A stretch of 64,000 bases of DNA from Nepenthes gracilis (Eukaryota > Streptophyta > Magnoliopsida > Caryophyllales > Nepenthaceae): NCBI GenBank assembly GCA_033239525.1, contig BSYO01000030.1:13289030-13353029 (forward strand), written 5' to 3'. The translations under genes and the position numbers were made by a program. Shown here one piece after another: positions 47,236 to 58,430 of this stretch. The stretch's first letter is position 1; each line of letters starts with the position of its first letter. The notes under the pieces were generated by a model. That model ran no database searches. It was not told where the DNA came from and worked only from the letters and a program-made list of their open reading frames with translations.

Positions 47236-48718
47236 ACTTGGACCCCCAAAAGAACAAAGGAACACAGGCGAAATGAAGTATGCCACCACAAATGACAACC
47301 ACCACAGGGGACACAACTTGGCATAACGCCGAGGAGAATATTGGGCTAAACTAAAAAAAGAAAAAGTTAACGGCGCGTTGCATATTCAAACACTCATGTG
47401 CAGTTACTAGTTCATGTAAATGGCTGATGCCCAAGACATCTTGAAGATGCAAAAGAAACAATGAACGGCTTTGTTTATGTCGAACTCCCCAACTTAATGA
47501 TAGAATTCTAGAGTTTCTAAGCTTTGTGAGCATGTGAAGGCGCAAATATTTGTAATTCTTGTTGACATGTACCAAACACAATTTAGAACCGAAATTTTAT
47601 GTTATTAATTATGCTTGAATTAAAAGGTGTAAGATTCAAACACTAAGATTTATTTTAAAAATATTAAATTTAAGAAAATTAACAAATTATCAACGTTAAT
47701 TATCCATTCGGGTTAACAATTAAGTGCTAGACCGGAATGAGCTTGGCTTGAATAGTACTTGACCTGTGCCTAAGCTACACATGAGCATGTTTGAAGCATA
47801 TTTATTTCATTTGATGTGTATATGATGGACGCTCATGCGTATTTATTTTAAAATTTCAGTGTCTGATATATACTTAATTGATACTCAATTACAAATACAC
47901 TTTAGGCATCATGTTTGATGCACACCTGATTGGTATGTAAGTGCCAATATGCTATTTAAAAGTGATTATGAATGATTCTTTTTATTTTTTTTAAATTTTT
48001 TTTTGGAGAAGAGAGGGAAATAGAAAAGGAAAAAGGAGAAAAGAATAGAGAAAAAGAAGGGAAAGTGAATCTGAAGTGAAATCCAAATGAATTTAAAAAA
48101 ATCTTTGATAATTTCAAGTGATGTCAAGTACAATTAAGCTCATTTCTTTGTTGTAGAATCTTTACAAAATTTTTAAGTATTTATTATTTAAATACTCATG
48201 TATATAATGTTTACTTTCTTATTTTGATTATATCTATTAGGTATGTCAATTGATTCCCATCTCATGAAATTTTAAAAGCTTATATTCTAAATTCATGTAT
48301 ATCATATTTAAATCCTAAAATCTTTATAAATATATTCTTGCATGTCTTTTAGTTGCTAATAAGTAATGAAAACTCTACTTTAGCTATGATAAGGTGATTT
48401 GTTTTTTCGGAATTAAGAAAAATGTTAGTATATTTATATTTTGACGTAAAGTTTTTAATTTTGATCAAGTAAAAATCATTATAAAAATTGATAAATTATA
48501 TTCAGACATATCTTAATATATTATTTATAAGTCAAATATCGAACATAACATCCATACGTCTGAATTGTAGCGTTTGACTTTAACTATAGATAATAATATG
48601 TAATTAATTCACTTATGAATCGTCAATAGTAAGGTATAACCTTTAACTATATAAAAATAATTATAATCCGAACTTTGATATTCAACTCTTATTGGTGATA
48701 TTATCACCAATTATTGGT

Positions 48719-49030
48719 TCTTGTACGTTTAAAAAATTTTACAAGTTGACATTATTGTATGTTTGAAAGATTTTTGCATATTTCATATTATTAGAAGTTT
48801 GAATGATTTTTACATGTTATACGATTTTTTACATTTTTATAAATTTGGCATGTTTTATGTTGACATATTTCATCCATTTGAACGATTTTCATAGGTATAA
48901 GATTCGTACATGTTTGCACGAGTTTTGTATGTTCTATGTTTATATATTTGTAAATAATTTTTACATATTTGTTTATATTTTTTATACTATTGATATTTTA
49001 ATTTTCGATCATAAATATCATCCCTTACAT
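48719..49030. repeat. Degenerate tandem repeat, units of about 35-50 bp
   Basis: Units of the type GTATGTTTGAAAGATTTTTG...CATATT recur several times with strong drift. The period is irregular. Confidence 0.4.
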
Positions 49031-49101
49031 GTTCATATATATATATATATATAATTATGTATTCTTTACTAAGCGTTGGGTTCACTCTTATTATTTTTTT
49101 A

Positions 49102-49340
49102 CTAACTTTTCATATTAATGGCCTCGCATGTGTTTGTAAAAATTTTGGATAATTGAGAGGCGTTTGAGAAGAAAGAGTCTTTAAGATATTTTAATTATAT
49201 TTTAATTTTTTCAATTAAAAGTTGTTAATTCAGCATTTAGAATATTTGTATTATGGCTATGAGCTGAGAATTATTAAAATTTAGTACAATGTTGGATATT
49301 TCATTATTGGTTGCTCTAATTTCATATTTAATATATTTTT
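49102..49340. repeat. Segment duplicated at 54319-54560
   Basis: CTAACTTTTCATATTAATGGCCTC at the start and ATATTTCATTATTGGTTGCTCTAATTTCATATTTAATAT at the end are nearly identical in both places, with shorter mismatching blocks between. Here it lies upstream of the 5' LTR; there it sits inside the RNase H region. Confidence 0.8.
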
Positions 49341-49697
49341 CCTTATATATAGTTAAGTTAATTAGAAAACAATTTATCAAAACCACTTTTGATTGTAATT
49401 TTGGATCATATATTTTAATTTTATATATTATCAAGCTATTTAACGAACTATTATAGGGTCGTGTCCCTGTATTTGATTAGATTTAGATCAATTAATTAAA
49501 TATTTTTGTCAGTTTAAATTAGAGTTTGATTTTGAGGTGTTTAATTTTAAGTTTTGGGGAGTGGGACAATGGAACGACAATAGGTATTTGTAAACCAATA
49601 TAACTTTTTTCTCAATCTTTAATGTTGGATTCTTATATAAAAAGAACTTGCACATGTTCCAAATATATTAGAAAATATGTGATAAATCTGTGATATA

Positions 49698-49994
49698 TGT
49701 CAATATTGTAATTTAGGCAGTTTTTTATTTTTTAGCCATATTATATTATTGTATTTTAAGATTATATTTTTTACTTCTTTTCTAGGTTGTATATTTAGGG
49801 TAGTGTATTTTCTTATTTTTGGATATTTTGCTTATTATATAATTTTCCCAACCCTCGTGCAGTGTGTGTGTAAGAAAAGAACAGCGCCACTGAGCGCAAT
49901 CAATTGTTTGGCAATACTTGCCATTTCCCAATATCGTCTTCGTCTTCGTGTTTCTCCATCTTCATCCTCTCCAAATTTTCTTCGTTTCCTTACA
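49698..49994 (+). repeat. 5' LTR of the copia element
   Basis: Begins near TGTCAATATTGTAATTTAGG (exact start uncertain by some tens of bases) and ends CCTTACA just before the primer-binding site. It matches 54653-54935. Confidence 0.75.
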
Positions 49995-50005
49995 TGGTAT
50001 CAGAG
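49995..50005 (+). other. Primer-binding site, initiator Met-tRNA
   Basis: TGGTATCAGAG directly follows the LTR and is the standard plant copia primer site. Confidence 0.85.
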
Positions 50006-50016
50006 AGAGAGAGACG

Positions 50017-50772
50017 ATGGCACACCACAACACAGATCTGGCACACCACAACACTGCCGAACACACATCGATTACCAACAACGACTACCCAGATCTGGCA
50101 TCCACCTAAAACCTAGATCTGGCATCCACACAAAACCTTCTACGCTTCCAAAACCTTTCGGATCCATGCAACCCTTTTCGATTGGAAGCCGACGACAGTC
50201 CGGCTGTTACTCTGGTGACCGATTTACTCACAGTCGATAATTATTCGACTTGGTCCTGAACCATGCGATGAGCCTTGAGGGCGAAGAACAAACTTCCCTT
50301 TATCGAAGGTACGATTCCTAAACCCTACGATTCCACCGATCCCCTTTTTAAAGCATGGGGACGATGTAACGACATGGTGGTGTCTTGGATACAAAACTCC
50401 ATCAGTCCATCCATTAAATCCAGTATTGTTTTTGTGGATGATGTTTCCGAAATTTGGATGGAGTTGCGTGACCGATTCAGGCAACAAAACGGGCACTGTA
50501 TTTTTCAACTCAAGAAAGCCTTGGCAAATCTCTTGCAAGAGCAAGATTCGGTAAGTCTATATTATGGGAAACTGAAAATAATTTGGGATGATCTCCTTGT
50601 GTATGATCCCCTCCCAGATTGTAACTGTGGTAAACTAAGAGTGCTCATCGAGCGGTATGAAAGGGATTGTGTTATACAATTCTTAATGGGTCTCAATGAT
50701 TTATATGCTAATGTGAGAGGGCAGATTATGTTGATGGATCCTCTTCCCTCTATCAACAAAGTTTTTCCATGA
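50017..50772 (+). pseudogene. Copia gag with three in-frame stops
   Basis: The frame opens at ATG 50017 (MAHHNTDLAHHN) and continues to 50772 with stops at 50107 (TAA), 50257 and 50269 (TGA). It holds the gag block DNYSTW near 50236, LRAKNKLPFIEGTIPKPYD, SWIQNSISPSIKSSI, LKKALANLLQEQDSVSLYYG and a LYANVRGQIM segment. This is the Retrotran_gag_3 type that packages element RNA. A one-base shift near 50765 separates it from the zinc-knuckle frame. All three stops could come from C-to-T changes. Confidence 0.85.
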
Positions 50773-51626
50773 TTCAACAGCAAGAACGACAGCACAAAAT
50801 GTTGTCTATCGTTCATCCTTCGGAAACGATGGCTTTACTCACCAAACGTGTTTTTAGCAATCCTAAAACCATCGTGAAAAATACACCGCTGTCTAAGAAA
50901 GAAAGGCCTTTCTGTGTTCACTGCCGTGTCTCAGAATACACCATTCAGCAGTGTTTTAAAGCTGGTAATGCTGAAATGCCTGTTTGTACTCACTGTAATA
51001 AACCTGATCATATTGTTGATAAGTGTTATCAGCTTCATGGTTTCCCTCCCAATCACAAACTATCTGGTAAGTTTGGAATGACAGCTTCTTTGGCCAACCA
51101 TTCGAGCTTCACCACTGTTTCTGATCACGAGGGGAATAAGGATGATAAAATTACTTTAACCAAAGCCCAGTTCAGGCAACTCATGAATCTGATTCAGCCT
51201 CAAGACCCGGCTGCCTTTGATCAAACGGCTAAACCGGTCTCTTCTTCTTTTGATCACATTGGTGATCAATCCAAAATGGGTAACATGACTTGTATTTATT
51301 TCTGCTCTGCTGCTTCTTCTGCTCATAATAAACTGAATGTGTGGATACTGGATACTGGAGCAACAGATCACATGATCTGTGACCCTACTCTGTATATGCA
51401 TAAGAAAGTTCCCATTTCTAGTTTTGTGAAATTACCTGATGGAAGCAAAGTACCTATGTCCCATATTGGTGATGTGAAATTAACCACAAGGATAACACTT
51501 GAAAATGCTTTGTGTGTTCCCTCATTTACATTTAATCTGATTTCAGTAAAGGCATTTGCTGATTCTGCACGCTATTGCACTATTTTTTTGTCTAGCATTT
51601 GCATAATTCAGGACCTTGCCTCCTAA
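50769..51626 (+). pseudogene. Copia zinc knuckle and protease segment
   Basis: A 285-codon open stretch. A canonical zinc knuckle CTHCNKPDHIVDKC lies at about 50988-51030, preceded by a second CVHC-type motif. The aspartic protease signature WILDTGATDHMI is at about 51342-51377, followed by KLPDGSKVPMSHIGDVKL. The frame ends at TAA 51624-51626; the next frame begins in the same register, so only one nonsense codon separates them. Confidence 0.85.
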
Positions 51627-51638
51627 ACAACGATTGGG

Positions 51639-53156
51639 ATGGGTGAAGAGAAAAATGGTCTATACTATCTATGGAATAAGGATGTTCCTCCAAATACTTT
51701 GGCTGGCCTTCTCCTCCAAGTTTTAAAGCACATTACAACGCCCTCTGCTAATTTTGTTTCATCGCCGATTAATTTATGGCATTACAGACTAGGACATATT
51801 TCACATTCTGGAATTAAATTGATACATAATCCTGTTGTAAAAGAAGCATTGCATTCTTTTAATGACAATCCATGTTCCATTTGTCATATGGCTAAGCAAC
51901 GTCGCCTCCCTTTCGCTCCCAACATCTATAAGTCACACACATTATTTGATATGATACATTGTGACTTATGGGGACCTTTCTCAGAAATATCATATGACAG
52001 GTATAAGTATTTCTTGACTATCGTTGATGATTGTTCAAGAAGTACGTGGATTTATCTTCTGAGACAAAAATCTGACACCAAATTGTGCTTAGAAGCTTTC
52101 TACAATCATGTTGTCACACAAATCAATATCCACATTAAAATTGTTCGATCTGATAATGGGTTTGAATTCAGTCTGGGAGATTTTTACAGCAAAAGGAGTG
52201 TCATCCACCAACGCAGTTGCGTGGAAACACCACAGCAAAATAGTGTTGTGGAACGCAAACACCAACATTTATTAAATGTGGCTCGAACAATTAGATTTCA
52301 AGTAGGACTTCCCTTAAAATTCTGGAGTGACTGTGTATTGACTGCCGCCTATATTATAAATAAAACTCCCACTCCCGTGCTTAACAATAAGACCCCATAT
52401 GAAATTCTATTTGGAATCAAGCCAAGTTACAACCATTTTCGTATATTTGGTTGTTTATGCTTCGCTTCCACTCTTTCTCAGGGGCGAAAGAAATTTGATT
52501 CTAAAAATAGAGCTTGTATATTTTTAGGTTATCCCTTTGGTGTTAAATGTTACAAACTCCTTGATTTACATAGCCACACCACTTTTAACTCTCGGGATGT
52601 CATTTTTCATGAAAATATTTTTCCCTTCCAACAAAGTGACACTGAAACTGCCTCAAAACTTAAATCTGATAAATTATCTCCTAAAATAATGGAATATGAT
52701 GGTTTGTTTCAACAACCATCTACTATCCCTAATGTCGATGTAAATCCAGCAACTATCTCTACCATGGATAACGATCAACTGCCCACTGAACCTTGTAACA
52801 ATGAAAAGCAGTCTAACGTTCTTCCTATCGAGGGACCGTTGGAAGCTAATCAGGAAGATCTGGATAGCCATCCACAACCTAACATACCTACTGATCTTAT
52901 CACCAACTCGCAATCGCCCGTGACAGATAAAACTCCTATCCGCCGAACTACTAGAGTTAGGAAAGCCCCACAATATCTGAAGGATTTTCATTGTCACCAC
53001 GCATCTCAACATACATCCATCCAACAACATGCCTCTGGTAAACCTTATCCCCTTGAAAATCATATCTCCCATCACAAATTGTCTCCGGCCTATAGTTCTT
53101 TCTCATCATCCGTCTCATCACAAACTGAACCACAAACTTATACTCAAGCCATTTAA
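51639..53156 (+). pseudogene. Copia integrase, long open frame
   Basis: A 505-codon stretch. The pre-integrase zinc-binding part is LWHYRLGHISHSGIKLI then CSICHMAKQRR (H-H-C-C). The integrase core has catalytic residues in MIHCDLWGPF, VRSDNGFEF and NSVVERKHQHL. A NHFRIFGCLCFAS block follows, with an FLGYPFGVKCYKLLDL segment and a Ser/Pro-rich linker ending with RRTTRVRKAPQYLKDF. The catalytic triad looks intact. It ends at TAA 53154-53156, probably from CAA. It could only act if translated separately. Confidence 0.85.
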
Positions 53157-53920
53157 GATTCTAATTGGCGCAAGCTATACAAGAAGAGTTAAGTGCTTTG
53201 GAATCCAATAAATCCTAGATCATTACCGACCTACCCCCAGGAAAGAAAGCTATCAGATGTAAATATGTCTTCAAATTAAAACTCAACAGTGATAAAAGTA
53301 TTGAAAGACACAAATGTCGATTAGTGGCAAAAGGGTACACACAACAGGAAGGGGTGAAATACCATGAAACATTTTCACCAGTGGCCAAACTTACCACCGT
53401 GCGATGCCTCTTAGCTGTCTCCTCCATAAAAGGATGGCACTTGTACCACTTTGACGTTAACAATACTTTTCTAAATGGAACCTTAAATGAAGAAATATAT
53501 ATGAAACCACCTCCAGGTTATACCACAGAAAAACCAAACCAGGTATGCAAACTGTCAAAAAGTATATATGACCTCAAACAAGCTTCTAGACAATGGTATT
53601 CAAAACTATCCAATTCTCTGCTTATCTTTGGGTTTGTTCAATCTAAGGCTGATTACAGCCTGTTCACTAAACGGGACAATCAATCCTTTGCAGTCCTCCT
53701 TGTGTATGTTGATGACATTATTGTGGCCAGTAACTGTTTAGATACAATCACCTCCATTAAATCCTTCCTAAATCGCATTTTTAAAATCAAAGACCTAGGT
53801 GTTTTACGATACTTCCTTGGCATAGAAGTTGCTCGATCTCAAAAGGGAATACACCTTTGTCAAAGAAAGTACACCATTGATATTTTGGCCGACTCTGGCA
53901 CCATAGGTTCTAAACCATAG
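53157..53920 (+). pseudogene. Copia reverse transcriptase
   Basis: After a shift near 53165 and a TAG near 53217 the RT is open from 53324 to 53920. It reads LVAKGYTQQEGVKYHETFSP at the start, then FDVNNTFLNGTLNEEIYM, IYDLKQASRQWY, and VLLVYVDDIIVASN with intact YVDD. A DLGVLRYFLGIEVARS segment follows, ending at a TAG. It would copy element RNA to DNA; the broken start prevents normal expression. Confidence 0.85.
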
Positions 53921-54318
53921 AAACTTCTCATGGACCAAAACTTGAAATTAAGTAAGCAAACCGGAGTCGCCCTTGAAAATCCAAGTGTGTATCGAAGGCT
54001 TATTGGTCGCCTTCTCTACCTCACTGTCACCCGACCTGATATCGCTTATGCGGTATAAATTTTGAGTCAGTTCATGAATCAACCTACCTCCAATCATTTG
54101 AATGCTGCTCACCAAGTTTTGCGCTATTTAAAACTCAACCCTGGACAAGGCATATTACTTTCTTCCCAATCTAATATTCAACTACGAGCCTTTTGTGAGG
54201 CGGATTGGGCTTTCTGTCCCGATATGCGTAGATCCATTACCGGCTATTGTGTTTTTTAAGGGAAGCTCCTTATTTCTTGGAAATGCAAGAAACAACCTGT
54301 AGTTTCGCTCCTCCGCCG
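53921..54318 (+). pseudogene. Copia RNase H, N-terminal part
   Basis: [32 protein letters not shown], a TAA near 54056, then QFMNQPTSNHLNAAHQVLRY, FCEADWAFCPDMRRSITGYC and, after another TAA, LLISWKCKKQPVVS. The expected SSAEAEYR motif is frameshifted and then lost where foreign sequence begins at about 54319. Confidence 0.8.
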
Positions 54319-54652
54319 GCTAACTTTTCATATTAATGGCCTCCATGGCTACTACTTGTTTGTAAAATTTTTGGATAATTGAGAGTCTCAGAAGAAAGAG
54401 TCTTTTGTATTTTAATTATATTTTAATTTTGTCAATTAAATCCCGTTAATTCGTGAATTTACCAATGTTTGTATTATGGCTATCAGCTAAAAATTGACAA
54501 AAATTTAGTAAATGTTGGATATTTCATTATTGGTTGCTCTAATTTCATATTTAATATCTTCACCAAGCCTTTACTATCACATCGTTTGAACTACCATTTG
54601 TTCAAGATGGGCATTCTAAATATCTATACTCCATCACAATATTGACTATATA
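54319..54652. repeat. Patchwork replacing the RNase H core
   Basis: Blocks matching 49102-49340 alternate with RNase H fragments: CATGGCTACTACTTGT (MATTC) near 54345, and a C-terminal tail IFTKPLLSHRLNYHLFK, MGILNIYTPSQY and stop at about 54556-54646. The foreign blocks occupy about the length of the missing core. Confidence 0.75.
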
Positions 54653-54935
54653 TGTCAATATTGTAATTTAGGTAGTTTTTTATTTTTTAGCCATATTGTA
54701 TTATTGTATTTTAGGATTGTGTATTTTTTACTTCTTTTCTATTTTGTATATTTAGGGTAGTGTATTTTCTTATTTTTGATATTTTTGCTTATTATATAAT
54801 TTCCTAACCCTGGGGTGTGGTGACAAAAACAACGACAATAGCGCAATCAATTGTCTGGCAATACAACTTTTTCCCAATCTTTAATGCTGGATTCCTCCAT
54901 CTTCATCCTCTCCTGATTTTCATATGTTCCCAACA
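54653..54935 (+). repeat. 3' LTR of the copia element, partly replaced
   Basis: It matches the 5' LTR from TGTCAATATTG to GCGCAATCAATTG. A block near 54860-54897 then resembles 49597-49640 (AATATAACTTTTTTC, TTTAATGTTGGATTC) instead of the 5' LTR. The LTR match resumes at CCATCTTCATCCTCTCC and ends near CCAACA. Confidence 0.7.
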
Positions 54936-55096
54936 AAATATCCCTATTTATATGAATGATTTCATTGCCGCAAGTCATAGTTAGTGATCTATTTAACTAT
55001 TGCTACTCTCAATGATGACATTTATCTCTTCAAAATCTTGATGTTGTCTATTTTCTTTTTTTAACGGGATAGACATTTCCATACTAGCTATTTTTT

Positions 55097-55420
55097 TGTT
55101 GGAGTTTTCAAATCCTTCAAATGAAAACAGAAAGAAGTACCACTGCAAGATAAAAGTTTTTACATAAAAAGTTTCTTCAAACTATGAGAAAAATATTACG
55201 AGATAAAAGTCCACTAAAAATTTTTCACTAAAAAACTTGTCAAACTTATAACTTTTTAAAGGAAACAAAGTTATAAAAATACTCAGATTATTGCTTAAAA
55301 AATCTTATAAGCCCCTTCTATTAATAGCTCAATATTATCTATTTTTGGGTATTTATAAGCTTATGAGATTACTATAAACTGATACAAATATTCCGATTTA
55401 CAAGGGTTTAGCCTATTGCA
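55097..55420 (-). repeat. Probable degraded LTR, minus orientation
   Basis: It starts on the plus strand with TGTTGGAG and contains, on the minus strand, the hairpin-and-GTAAAA motif at 55157-55203. The other end is not defined and no target-site duplication was found. Confidence 0.4.
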
Positions 55421-55566
55421 TCATTTTTATAAGTAATAATAAAATTGAATTAATTGTGAAGAATATATAAGCGGATTCCGATTTGTGGGCGAGGCCACAG
55501 CAATCAAGCAAAAAGTAGAATACAAGAAAAATAAGTGATCAAATGAATAGCAAAATGGCGAGGTGT

Positions 55567-55587
55567 AGAGAGAGAGAGAGAGAGAGA
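55567..55587. repeat. (GA)n microsatellite
   Basis: An AGAGAG run. It creates a serine/leucine-rich minus-strand frame that is not a gene. Confidence 0.85.
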
Positions 55588-55974
55588 CAGAGAGGGAAAG
55601 AAAAAGAAACAGAGCACTCGGGTGGGGCAACAAGCCAAATAAGTAAAAGGAGTAACAACAGTTCACTGACTAAGAAGGGACTTGGCAAAAATTAGAAAAC
55701 CCATCCATGACCAATGCCAGAAGGAATAAAAATATCTTCACCAGGAACAAAGCTTTTCTAGCTAGGCACCTCTAGAAGATAATGGCTGAAGTTAACTCTC
55801 CATTAGGTCAAATTGGAAAAATCGTATCCGTGATAGGTATATTTGAATTATAAAAATTTATTTATCTTCACTGTGATACTTCTAATAATTTTTAACTTCC
55901 GGGAGTCTATTAAACCCCTTTTTAAATATATCGTTATTAATAAAAATGATACATTTTTTTAATTTCATAACCGA

Positions 55975-56925
55975 CACCTAATAGCTCTATCACCTGTACC
56001 TACACCAAAATCATGGTGGACTCTGGTATTTCCCTAAATTCTTTGGTGGAGCTTATTATCACGGGCATTGAATGGTGATGGACCTCAATTACCGCAATGG
56101 TGGTTGACGACTCTATCCGATCTTGGTCTGATTACTCACCAAATCAAGGCTCAACGGACATTATTACTTGGTCTCCTGAGCCGTATGGTCAATTATCTAT
56201 TAGATCTGCCTAGCACATTTTCCAGTCTTCCAGCCTGCCAGTCAATTGGCGTGGCTTGATTGGGGCTAGGATTTGACCCCTTTTCGTTATTGATTCTCTG
56301 GTTTGCCATCATTGAGCATATTAGTATGGCTAATTGCTTTCCATTTCTTCACTCGTTGTTCTATAGTATATTATGTAGAAGTGACACTAAGTCCATTTAG
56401 CATCTATTGTTCATATGAATTATCTCCAAACATTTTTGAAGTGTGTTGGAAGGTGGAGCGCTACTGTCAATACACTAACTGAGGCAAAGGGATTAAATGG
56501 GTTGCACTCAAATGGAATAAGAATAACCAGCATCATTTCACATCTAAGGTGGCGCTGGAAGTTATTATGTACCACATTTGGAAGGTGAGAAACCATCTAA
56601 TCTTCAATGAGGAGTATCCTTCACTATGAATATAACTATTTATATTATCTAAAGTGATATTGAGAAAACATATGATAGATACAAGACTAATACTGCATAA
56701 GTTTCCTTTATGTAGGAATGTTTTTTCTCAATGTTGGATTTTGCATTGTTTTCTTTTTCATTACTTTTTTGTATGTCCTTCACCATGTTCGAAAGCTTTT
56801 GGCAGAGTAAGGTAGTTGTCTATTTTTAAAACTTATTTACAGATTATTTTTTTATTATAACTATATAATTAAGTTTTTTATTCAATGCACTTTTTTAATT
56901 ACCAAAAAGGGGATTGTGCTGAGTC
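55975..56925 (+). pseudogene. LINE (L1-type) 3' end with zf-RVT relic
   Basis: Pieces include WSDYSPNQGSTDIITWSPEP then GQLSIRSA, SSLPVNWRGLI, and a degraded Cys-rich part with QHLLF/ICELSSNIFEVCWK-like text near 56400-56460. A tail such as EVIMYHIWKVRNHLIFNEEY follows near 56550-56610. This is the zf-RVT end of a plant L1 LINE. The T-rich 3' UTR ends with TTACCAAAAAGG near 56920. RT and ORF1 are absent, so the copy is 5'-truncated. Confidence 0.7.
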
Positions 56926-58430
56926 TCCTTTATGAGATCCAACATATCCTTGTCTCATTATTTGGGTCACTTTGATGGGTTATATTATAGTTATTTTAAA
57001 TTGTAGGCTATTTTATCCTATAATTATTGAGACATATCTTTATAAAATGAAAAAATAAGATCAATAAAACATATAAAAATATTGTATAAGTATCTATTCT
57101 GAATATTTCTAAAATAATCTTAACATCAAAAAGTTAAGAGTATAGAAAATCTAGAGGCTTGTAATTTTTTATTATGTAAGCTATTTACTATATAAACTAG
57201 GCAAATTATTACAAGATTTTCATTTCCCTTGAGGGCTGTATTTTTCTCAAAAACAAATTAAAGGTGAGTACGTATATAAATAAAATGATCACTGGAGTTT
57301 TAATTTATAATTAGAATAAAAATTTAAGTACTTGATGAAAAACTCTCCATTCAACCAAGTTGACTATATTGTAAATTTTGTCAGAATGAGATCTATAGAA
57401 AACAAAAGGGGATGGATCTATGTAGTCCTCTTTCAAAGGTAGTTGAGCTAGCAACAAGGAAATATGTGCAATAGATGTGATATCATAAATGTCTACAGAA
57501 TATTTTTAAATCTTTTTAGATATTGTAATATTTTATCTGTTTATCTTTTTAAACATATCCACATAAAAATATATTAATAAATAAGATGTTGCATCAAAAC
57601 AAGTATTTGAAAAGTGATTTAACAATATTGGTATATATATAGATGACATAAATAATACTATATATATATATATATGTATATATGTACGACATATGATATG
57701 TTGTATATATTGATATGACTTTTTAAAGTTCACTTTAACATTTGTGCTCGTTAAACTATGGAAGAGGAATGATTATGGAATCAAAGCACCCATACAAATA
57801 AGGTAGACAAATTAAACTCGACCCTCTGTATGTGAGCCTTAGTTAACACAATTAAGGACTTAATGAAAGTTTAGTGATCACCTACCTCCCTTCAATTATT
57901 CTTCAATTAGTTGTTTATATCCATATCCTTTTCAATCCCCACTTTTTATCCTCCACCCCAAAGTCAATGAGGCATTTGGACCACCGGATATGAAACGTAT
58001 ATACTGCGCCTGTCCTTGACACCTTTTTTTTATATCACAAAATACTACAGTAAACTATTTAATGATAATACGTTATACATTAAACCAAAATGCAAATATT
58101 TATTTTACCTGTAAAGTTAGAAATAAAATGTATCTTTGACTGTACAAATCTTTTCTGTACAGATCATATCATTTTTGCTATATGAAACAATTTGTGGATA
58201 TAATTATTGTCAATGAAGGAGTTGAGGAGTGAAGTTGATATAAAAATATTCCTTTGTTACGATATTTTGAAGACTTTTTGAGGGTTTGTTGTGCCTTGTG
58301 TCACTGTTGGGGTTTCGATAATATTTTGGTGTTTTTATATTTTTGCTTTTTGTCTTGATATTCTGCAGGCCTTTTGGTTTTACATAATAATGTTTAAAAA
58401 TATATATGTGTCATAATCCTGATTTCAAAC
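56926..58430. other. AT-rich intergenic DNA
   Basis: No gene recognised. A (TA)n run at 57659-57675 and other low-complexity sequence are present. Confidence 0.5.

Larger units (their letters stand above)
44946..49690. other. AT-rich intergenic DNA
   Basis: No supportable gene; a 97-codon frame at 45172-45465 and shorter ones match nothing. It contains a CT/AC/AT microsatellite (47115-47235), degenerate tandem units (48719-49030), an (AT)n run (49035-49053) and a segment (49102-49340) partly copied into the 3' end of the copia element downstream. Confidence 0.5.
49698..54935 (+). mobile_element. Ty1/copia element, long open segments, altered 3' end
   Basis: Short LTRs (about 300 bp) flank gag, protease, integrase, RT and RNase H in Ty1/copia order. 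A canonical primer-binding site follows the 5' LTR. The long open frame at 51639-53156 and few lesions make it the youngest-looking element here. Most stops arise from CAA, CGA or TGG codons. The RNase H core and parts of the 3' LTR have been replaced by sequence like that upstream of the element, and no purine tract or target-site duplication can be defined. Confidence 0.85.

Noticed and set aside
47051..47326. Open frames on both strands rich in Tyr/Ile/Thr/Cys
   Set aside because: Translation of the compound AC/AT microsatellite.
49749..50240. 163-codon plus-strand open frame
   Set aside because: It runs through the LTR, the primer-binding site and the gag start in a different frame from the real gag.
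55427..55666. Minus-strand frame rich in LSLSLS
   Set aside because: Translation of a (GA)n microsatellite.
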